NCBI GenBank assembly: GCA_019915015.1
Contig: JAHBBC010000013.1
Span: forward strand, 806,001 to 870,000
Length of the DNA stretch: 64,000 bases
Direction of reading: 5' to 3'
Origin: Auriscalpium vulgare
Taxonomy: Eukaryota > Basidiomycota > Agaricomycetes > Russulales > Auriscalpiaceae
Part shown: piece by piece, positions 58,148 to 64,000 of the stretch
Layout of the letters: each line of letters starts with the position of its first letter
How positions within the stretch are numbered: position 1 is the first letter of the stretch
Program-made: the position numbers and the translations under genes
Notes under the pieces: model-generated
What the model was told of the DNA's origin: nothing
The model's input: the letters and a program-made list of their open reading frames with translations, nothing else
Databases searched by the model: none

Positions 58148-59470
58148 TTATACAAGTCCTGCTCGTTGAGCGGCTACTATTTCTGCCACAAGGCCACGTC
58201 TCCTAGCCTCGCAATCATCATCCTCTGTGATATCATCATCTATAGGATCATCTGGCTCCCCCTATCGTCCTCTTCCTGAGCACGTGAGTGCCAAGTCGCA
58301 AAGCTTGTCCCACTCGCCCATCCTTCGATGTCGAGCACTGCGTTGTGCAAGATGATGCAACATGAAATCCACCGACACGCTCGTATATGGTCCCGATTGT
58401 AACGGATATTGAGCCGTAAGCCACGAAGGGATTGCCATCGGCCCTTGAGTGCACCCATGGTGTGTTCAGAGCGAACGCGTAGGCGAGCTACGTGTTTGTC
58501 GAATAAGGCATTTGAGCGGTCTAACGACGCTGGTTTCTTGTGAACTGGGATGGTCCGCGAGCTGACAGGGTACGCAGAGTCACCCCATGCAAACTCGTCA
58601 CCTCTGAAGAACCAGTCGGTATGCTTGACAGCTGCAGTATGCTCAAATGCAGATGCATCATGAGCAGAACCGGTCATGCCAAGCGAATAGTCAACGATTC
58701 GTAGATTCGACGGTGTATTGCCAATCTGTGTACAGATATGTCAGTCAGGAGCTATTAGAAGATATCCAGCATACCTGGACGTTGAACCCATAGTTGCACT
58801 TCCTTGTGTAGTACGCGTCACCGTCGAGGCCGGGGCGACTGTACAGGACAACAATTGTCCCGTCGTACATCACCCATCCCTCCCTCCAGGTGGATCCCGT
58901 GAAACCAAGCTGCTCATCAATCCACCTTTTCTCGACCTCTTTCTCCTCCTCTGTTAGCGGCCGTACAAACATCCCATGCAAGGACATCAGCGCCTCCTGA
59001 CATCTCTCCGTGTATAGCTCCACAGCGCCCTCTGAACAGCCCGCTGCACGGCTGATATCCTCGAGAGATGCGCCATTGCCATAGCGACCCATACGGTACA
59101 GGGTCACCGCTAATTGCGTTCGGATATCCTCCTGCGGGGTGTTCGAGTTGTTCTGGAATACGGGATGACCCTCGATGAGGCCAAGGATAGTGTCGAAGAC
59201 GTGGGGAGAGACACGGAGCATGTTGATAAAGCGGTGGTGATGGGCAGGATCCTGTGCATACTCCCATGCAAGCTGGAGATTGCCGGCTTTAACGACGGGA
59301 GGACGGGGGTTGATGTAGCGGGAGGATAGGATGGTGTGAAGGATTGAGCTATCGCGTTGGAGCTGCTCCATCATAGCTGTGGCTGAAGATGGAGGCATGA
59401 GTGCCATCTGGATAGCCATATATGTGATGTATGCGTCGATAATCTCATCGTGGTAGGTAGCACGGGCCAT
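58148..59470 (-). pseudogene. Harbinger transposase, right copy, frameshifted near the end
   Basis: Mirror copy of the intact transposase with the same start (ATG at 59470), intron and DDE residues. A run of five instead of six G at about 58256-58262 shifts the frame after AQEEDDRG, so the protein ends RGSQMIL at about 58240 and loses about 35 residues. The three catalytic residues lie upstream of the break, so partial activity is conceivable. A homopolymer sequencing error is an alternative. Confidence 0.72.
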
Positions 59471-59555
59471 GGCTGGTGGAAGAGCTCGAAAGCAATGGCG
59501 GCGGTGTCGCGCAGCGGCGTAGATTGAGTGACATTATGTAATATCACGCCGGGGC

Positions 59556-59622
59556 GCCGAATCGAAAACGAAAGGCGTTTGAAAACGAAACGGAAACGAA
59601 AACGGTCTACTCTGAGCTCCCC
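59556..59622 (-). repeat. terminal inverted repeat, right copy outer end
   Basis: Reverse complement of 56238-56304. The outer flank is TATTGTTGTAC. Confidence 0.85.
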
Positions 59623-59751
59623 TATTGTTGTACTAGGATGTGGCACTCTGCATACGCGCAAACGTCAAGACAGGCTTAAGAAAAACTACTGAAAGTAAGG
59701 AACAGACACAGCTCTCACCAAATCGCCCCGCTCTCATCCCCTGTCAACACC

Positions 59752-60612
59752 ATGCCAGTCAGCACCACGGTTCCTGTCGCTCCGGACGAGTACAAGCCAG
59801 GCGCCACGATTGCAGTGGATATAGACGACGAGGACGTGACTGTCACCGTCGTACGCGCCTGCATGCCATTCACCGTCAGCCAAGTCCTCATCGTACGCAC
59901 ATCAGAACTCACCCCAACCTCCATCCTTCCTCCCGACACACTCGTCGCGCTCAAAATATATGATGCACGCTTCACGGGCCGCCGCGGAGAAGACCTGCCT
60001 GTCTGCCCGTGGTCGGCCGAGATTGAAGCGAAGGCCGCATCGCGAAGGCAGTGGAGGCAGGGGAGGAATCTAGACTTGACCGATGCTGTGGACCGAGAGG
60101 AGCGGTATTGGCGAGAGCAAGAAAACTCATGGTTGAGTGAGGTGGAGGTGTACGATCACCTTGAGCCCCTCCAGGGAGTGGGCGTACCGCGTCTGCTCGG
60201 CTCCGGTTCCCTGCGGTGCGGGCCTTCGCCGCATCGTTCCATCGTGCCTGGCGTGGCGTTTCTGGAGTATATTCCGGATGCGACGAGGATTTTCGATATC
60301 GAGCCAGAGCTGCTGACGCCGTCGCTTGTGCGTTCTCTCATAGAGACGGTGTCGGCGTTCGAGGGTCTCGATGTCTCTCACGGGGACCTAAACCCCCGGA
60401 ACGTGCTGCTGAGCCCGGCGAAGCGCCCAACGCGGGCGGTCGTCGTTGACTTCGGCTACGCCGCCTGGAGAGAGGAGTACGCAGAAGACGTGGATTGGCG
60501 GAAGGAGTTGGCGAGGCGGGATGATATTGGGAGTCTGCGGCGTTTGCTTAAAAACACCTTGGGGATGGATGAGGATGAGCTCTCACATTTCGCATCAGCG
60601 CCGGACAGTTAG
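59752..60612 (+). CDS. protein kinase-like fold protein
   Basis: Intronless 286-residue protein. ATG 59752 (MPVSTTVPVAPDEYKPGATI) follows a CACC context. Kinase-fold landmarks are the beta-3-like lysine in LVALKIYDARF (about residue 65), the catalytic loop SHGDLNPRNVLL (about residues 204-215) and VVDFGYA with the metal-binding Asp (about 228). The glycine-rich loop is not obvious, and the C-lobe after DFG is very short, so it resembles the small kinase-like/aminoglycoside-phosphotransferase-like proteins frequent in mushroom genomes rather than a classical Ser/Thr kinase. The substrate is unknown. Its start lies 130 bases to the right of the transposon pair, so its promoter may be affected by the insertion. 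Confidence 0.78.
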   Translation: MPVSTTVPVAPDEYKPGATIAVDIDDEDVTVTVVRACMPFTVSQVLIVRTSELTPTSILPPDTLVALKIYDARFTGRRGEDLPVCPWSAEIEAKAASRRQWRQGRNLDLTDAVDREERYWREQENSWLSEVEVYDHLEPLQGVGVPRLLGSGSLRCGPSPHRSIVPGVAFLEYIPDATRIFDIEPELLTPSLVRSLIETVSAFEGLDVSHGDLNPRNVLLSPAKRPTRAVVVDFGYAAWREEYAEDVDWRKELARRDDIGSLRRLLKNTLGMDEDELSHFASAPDS

Positions 60613-60858
60613 ACACGTACGCATAGCCATGATTGTCGCTGCTACACTGAAGATAATATGCAAAGTGAGGAAAATGCTGAGATGTCACCTAGGATACCAT
60701 GCGGAACCCGACGTATAACACGGAAGTGCTTTAAATGCCAACATGGTATATGATGTACCACAATTACAATGACGAAGGTCAAATAACTGAAGAAACCCGC
60801 TCAGTTGTGAGCATGTGTTGAAACTGACAAGTCTCGCACCAAATTTCACGCACATCGT

Positions 60859-61675
60859 CTACCAGACACTCTGTTGCCCGGTATTTGCACTTGGTATGCT
60901 TTGAGGCATGACCGTGCTCCGTAACCCAGCAGCCTCGCGCTCTTTCGCGTTAAGCGCCTCCGCATCCTTGCGATACTCGATCTTCTCGACCCTCACTTCA
61001 CCCTCTATGAGCTGATAGACGTATGTTACGACTACGGGGCCTTGAATATCCATGAGCGCGAATGAAGGCGTAGGGTCGCTGTATCAACAGGTGATTATTG
61101 CACGTCCAAGCTTTAGGACAGAGTCTAACGCACCCATTGATTGCACCAGACCATGCGCCCGTAGCCGATCCAGGGTTCACAAAGAAGCGACCGTCGTGGT
61201 CGATGGCTTGGAAGCTGTATTTGAGAACTATCAACATCAGAAACGGTATCAGGTGGAATGTGCGTACACGTGAGTGTGTCCGGAAATCAGAACGTCGACG
61301 TCCATTTGTCGGGCAATCGAGCTCAGCGAGTCAAGGTCTCCGGTTGGCACGCACTGGTGGCCGTGAATCACGCCGATTCTGATGGGTGAGTGCGTGACTG
61401 TGATCGACTGAGGAAACGCTGCCGACTACACGAGTATGAGCTAGCGAACGCGACGAGCTTGGAGATAAGGAGCGCACCTCGTCATAATCCCCCCGCACTA
61501 CGTGCACGTCCGCCGCGACGGTGCGGAGGTAGTCATATGTCTCGCGGTCGCAGACGTTCCCCGTGCACAAGATTTGCTGAATCTTCCCGGGAACGAGAAG
61601 CTTCTTGAATTTGGCAGGAAGGTCGTGGATGCGGTGGGGGATGTGGAGGTCGCCAATGACAAGAACGAGAACCAT
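60859..61675 (-). CDS. VPS29: retromer subunit VPS29
   Basis: Subunit of the retromer complex, which recycles cargo from endosomes to the Golgi; the fold is a metallophosphatase that is usually catalytically weak or inactive. The start [20 protein letters not shown] (ATG 61673-61675) is characteristic. It is followed by [40 protein letters not shown], then after introns [51 protein letters not shown] and [20 protein letters not shown]. The stop is TAG at 60859-60861. About three introns interrupt the gene. A C-terminal extension ([20 protein letters not shown]...) is slightly longer than in animals. Confidence 0.93.
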
Positions 61676-61922
61676 AATCTGCCCGACGATGGCTCAGTCT
61701 TCGAGCGAAGAGTTACAATAAGATGCTCAAGACTCACCGCAAACCACCCAATAGATGAAGTCGCGTTTGTGTGGGCGAGATAATGGACTGGCAGTCGGGC
61801 GCCGCGCTGGACGTCGAATGGGATGGTGGTCGGAAGCTACAAGAGGCGCCCGTCTGTGACTGCGCGCCCCGCGCGCCGGGCAACTCGCCAACTTCGCTCA
61901 CACCATCACCACCTACGCGCCC

Positions 61923-62291
61923 ATGGCCCACAGTCTGACATCAGAATGCACGCCTCTGAAGCTGGAATACGACTCCTGCTTCAATTCCTGGTTTGAAGGC
62001 TATCTGGAGCCTGCTGTGTCTGCCGCGTCATCCTCCGAACAACGCGCCAAGTACTCTAGGGAGAAGGCCCAGGAATACGAGCAGAAATGCGGCAAAATCT
62101 GGGCGGCCTACCGAGATTGCGTGCAGGTGCGTCTGTGACTATCCACATCTCTCACGACTCGAACCGATATGTCCAACATGCAGAAAGCGGTGAAGGAAAA
62201 GGGGTTGGATGATCTCTTGGATCAGGCCCGCAGAGACAACCCTCTCAAGGAGCCCCCATCTACACCCATTTCTTCGTCCCCGTCTTCATGA
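61923..62291 (+). CDS. MDM35: MDM35/TRIAP1 twin CX9C intermembrane-space protein
   Basis: Small mitochondrial intermembrane-space protein that, in the family, partners with Ups/PRELI lipid-transfer proteins to move phosphatidic acid or phosphatidylserine. It has two exons, 61923-62126 and 62184-62291, joined as YRDCVQ/KAVKEKGLDDLL. The two CX9C motifs are CTPLKLEYDSC and CGKIWAAYRDC, separated by a helical linker (FNSWFEGYLEP...). These should form two disulfides through the Mia40 pathway. Length is about 103 residues including a Ser/Pro-rich C-terminal tail, with TGA at 62289-62291. The ATG at 61923 (MAHSLTSECTPLKLEYDSCF) is the first of the frame. Confidence 0.92.
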
Positions 62292-62867
62292 CCTACAGAT
62301 CGCATTTGTGGTACACGTAGAACTGTTTTCTGTAAGTTTTCCTTTGGCACATCTCGTCATCTTCGCTGACGACGAAGGTGCAGGATACATCACACCCCTC
62401 ACTGTAACATATGGCATACAACGATTGTCCGCAGCGTGCTGCCCAACTTCTCATACCATCGAGCGCACGAGCAGGCGAAGGCCGCAGGCGACTGCTTGAA
62501 TAACTCGCGTCCGCTGCGTGTGCGTCCGCGGCACATCTTTGATGCCCGCGGTGGGTGCCTGTGGGTCCCGACAAGCGAGAGTTGCACCACGGTTGCACCA
62601 CGGCATGGAGTGCAACACTCTCCACCCTCGACCCAACTTGTCGATTAGCTCGTCATCGCCGTTGGCACACTACGGTGACTATAGAACTCCGCGATGCTTA
62701 TCCGTAGCCAGGTACGTCACGGGCTGTCTTCGGTTCAAAAACATGATCGGACATGCGAACTGTCGGAGACGGAGTTGACGGAGAACTTGAATTGACAGGA
62801 ATTGACTCGCGCATATCGTGATCTAGAGATATGCCAGACCTCGACTTCAACCCCCAGAGGCCCCCAG
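62292..62867. other. 3' flank of MDM35, nothing recognised
   Basis: No gene is seen on either strand. A short direct repetition GGTTGCACCACGG/GTTGCACCACGG occurs at about 62581-62605. Confidence 0.4.
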
Positions 62868-63776
62868 TCAGCTTTCTGACTCTGAATTCCGAGTCCGAGC
62901 GGCGAGGCCGTCGGCTTTCGGCCACAAGACCACTTGCAGCCAGCTATCGTACACATGGCCGCCGCGGACTGTGTAGGACCCTGTGGCGTCATCGCTTGCC
63001 TTCTGCTTCCTGACTTCGAATACCTTGTATCCATATGGATTCTGTCAGAAATATTTCGAGTCTGATCACTGTACTGGCGGCTTCTCGGGTATGGACGACC
63101 GCAACTCGCCCTCCCGATGCCTTCTATCCTCTCCGTTTGGCTCATACGATCGGCCGCCGTGGAACGTGTTCCGAATCGGATCCGACGAAAGCACAGTATA
63201 CGGCTGGGCTACGATCTCGATCTCAGGCTTCAGCCAGCGCTCTGTACGGCGGTACTCGGGTTTTCTCCGGACTGATCTGTCGTATGAGTGCAGACTGCAC
63301 CTAGGGCGACTTTGCCTTTGAGAATTCCGTTCTCGTGACGCAAAAAGCTGGTTTGGGGAAGGAGGTTCCGAGAGTTTGCACGGCGACATCGTAGTCCCGG
63401 GTGATCTCACTTGATGGCTTGGCTGATATGTCTTCCGCACGAGAATGGCGACGGAGCTTCAGCGTGTCCACCTTCTCTCTCCTTCTCCCCAGTGGTACTC
63501 CAGTTCCATATCTCCGGAACCATCAAGTGCCGTAGGCGGCAAGTCGCACCAACCGCCCCTTTTTTCTTCTAGGCGCATTGCAACCGTGTTCGCCGCCAGG
63601 GGGTTTCGGTCTAGGTTACGTGCAGTTACGTGATACGGGCTTAGCGGACCTGACCGCAAGCTACTGTCTACACTAATGTTAGAGAGACCGCCGCCACTAC
63701 GCGGTGTGCTTTGATGGGCACATGGGCACATACACCCGTGCAAGCTATAGCTGGAAGCCTCGCAGCACACGTTCAA
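62868..63776 (-). pseudogene. possible decayed gene of unknown family
   Basis: Protein-like stretches occur on the minus strand in changing frames: RLEEKRGGWCDLPPTALDGS and ELEYHWGEGERRWTR (63459-63650), EIEIVAQPYTVLSSDPIRNT and GGRSYEPNGED (about 63080-63240), then NPYGYKVFEVRKQKASDDAT and GSYTVRGGHVYDSWLQVVLW ending in TGA at 62868. The last two could be joined by a GT-AG gap of only about 33 nt, shorter than any other intron here. In-frame stops separate the middle part. Family unknown. It may be a relic or a real gene with exons I could not resolve. Confidence 0.3.
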
Positions 63777-64000
63777 GAACCCATATGCGTATGATCATGC
63801 GCAATTATGCGTATATTCAAAGCCAACCGAGGTCGATTGACGCACCCTGCAGCGCCACTAATAGGGATAGGACATTTTGAAGCCCGCGATTTATATGCCT
63901 AGATACTGGACCTCAATCGCTCCTCCGTGCTCGATGTCACCAGATCGGCACCTGCCCTGATATCAGGGCGAAGGGGACCGAATTCCTAAGGTAGAATTTG

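Larger units (their letters stand above)
56238..59622 (-). mobile_element. PIF/Harbinger-type DNA transposon, right copy (inverted)
   Basis: A 3,385-bp mirror image of the element at 52847-56231. Positions pair as x and 112469 minus x, apart from two compensating one-base indels. The TIRs are 56238-56304 and 59556-59622. The second gene (plus strand) is intact and the transposase gene (minus strand) is frameshifted. The right flank reads TATTGTTG, the left flank of the pair GCAATA, so the mirror symmetry extends five bases beyond GGGG on each side (CAATA/TATTG). Confidence 0.85.

Noticed and set aside
52847..59622. Reading the long inverted repeat as a retrotransposon or as a mating-type/centromere feature
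   Set aside because: The repeats are exact TIR-bounded DNA elements with a DDE_Tnp_4-type transposase; no reverse transcriptase, integrase, homeodomain or LTR is present.

Overview
The window looks like nuclear DNA of a filamentous basidiomycete, probably an Agaricomycete. Nearly every gene is split by many 45-70 nt GT-AG introns, genes sit on both strands at moderate density, and several families are typical of mushroom-forming fungi: stand-alone adenylation-domain proteins, sesquiterpene synthases of the mushroom type, 2OG-Fe(II) oxygenases with long C-terminal tails, multi-pass membrane proteins and small STAND/NLR-like ATPases. No rRNA, tRNA, CRISPR or viral gene was seen. All exon joins were read by eye from splice signals and reading frames.

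Layout. 1-20 kb holds mostly ordinary housekeeping genes: a possible 3' end of a gene cut by the window edge, a secreted type-B carboxylesterase, a decayed DUF3883 (NO VEIN C-terminal-like) relic, a bZIP transcription factor, a protein with weak pRiA4b Orf3-like resemblance, the calcineurin catalytic subunit, a WW-domain protein with a long disordered R/S/P-rich tail, and a divergently transcribed UNC-50/Gmh1 Golgi membrane protein.

21-33.5 kb looks like a small biosynthetic gene cluster: a sesquiterpene synthase, a cytochrome P450, a divergent stand-alone adenylation (A-domain) enzyme, a condensation-domain-like HxxxD acyltransferase and an HSL-type alpha/beta hydrolase. The simplest reading is that the synthase makes a terpene skeleton, the P450 oxidises it, the A-domain enzyme activates an acid, the acyltransferase esterifies the scaffold, and the hydrolase trims or deacylates it. 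The product is unknown and the pathway is inference. A multi-pass membrane protein follows at 35-36.5 kb.

36.8-49.7 kb is a head-to-tail array of three paralogues, all on the minus strand, of a large protein with an N-terminal prolyl-4-hydroxylase-like 2OG-Fe(II) oxygenase domain and a long helical C-terminal part. Two copies keep the catalytic motifs; the third is a relic with an internal deletion, a stop codon and a frameshift. A compact STAND/NB-ARC-like ATPase gene follows at 50.2-52 kb.

52.85-59.62 kb is a giant palindrome: two 3,385-bp PIF/Harbinger-type DNA transposons in opposite orientation, separated by 6 bp (TAATTA), with 67-bp terminal inverted repeats. Each carries a DDE transposase gene and a second, SANT/Myb-like-position gene. 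The two halves differ by two single-base homopolymer indels that break the second gene in the left copy and the transposase in the right copy, so each half has one intact gene.

59.7-62.3 kb returns to conserved genes: a kinase-like protein, retromer subunit VPS29 and the twin CX9C protein MDM35. The right edge holds a possible decayed gene.
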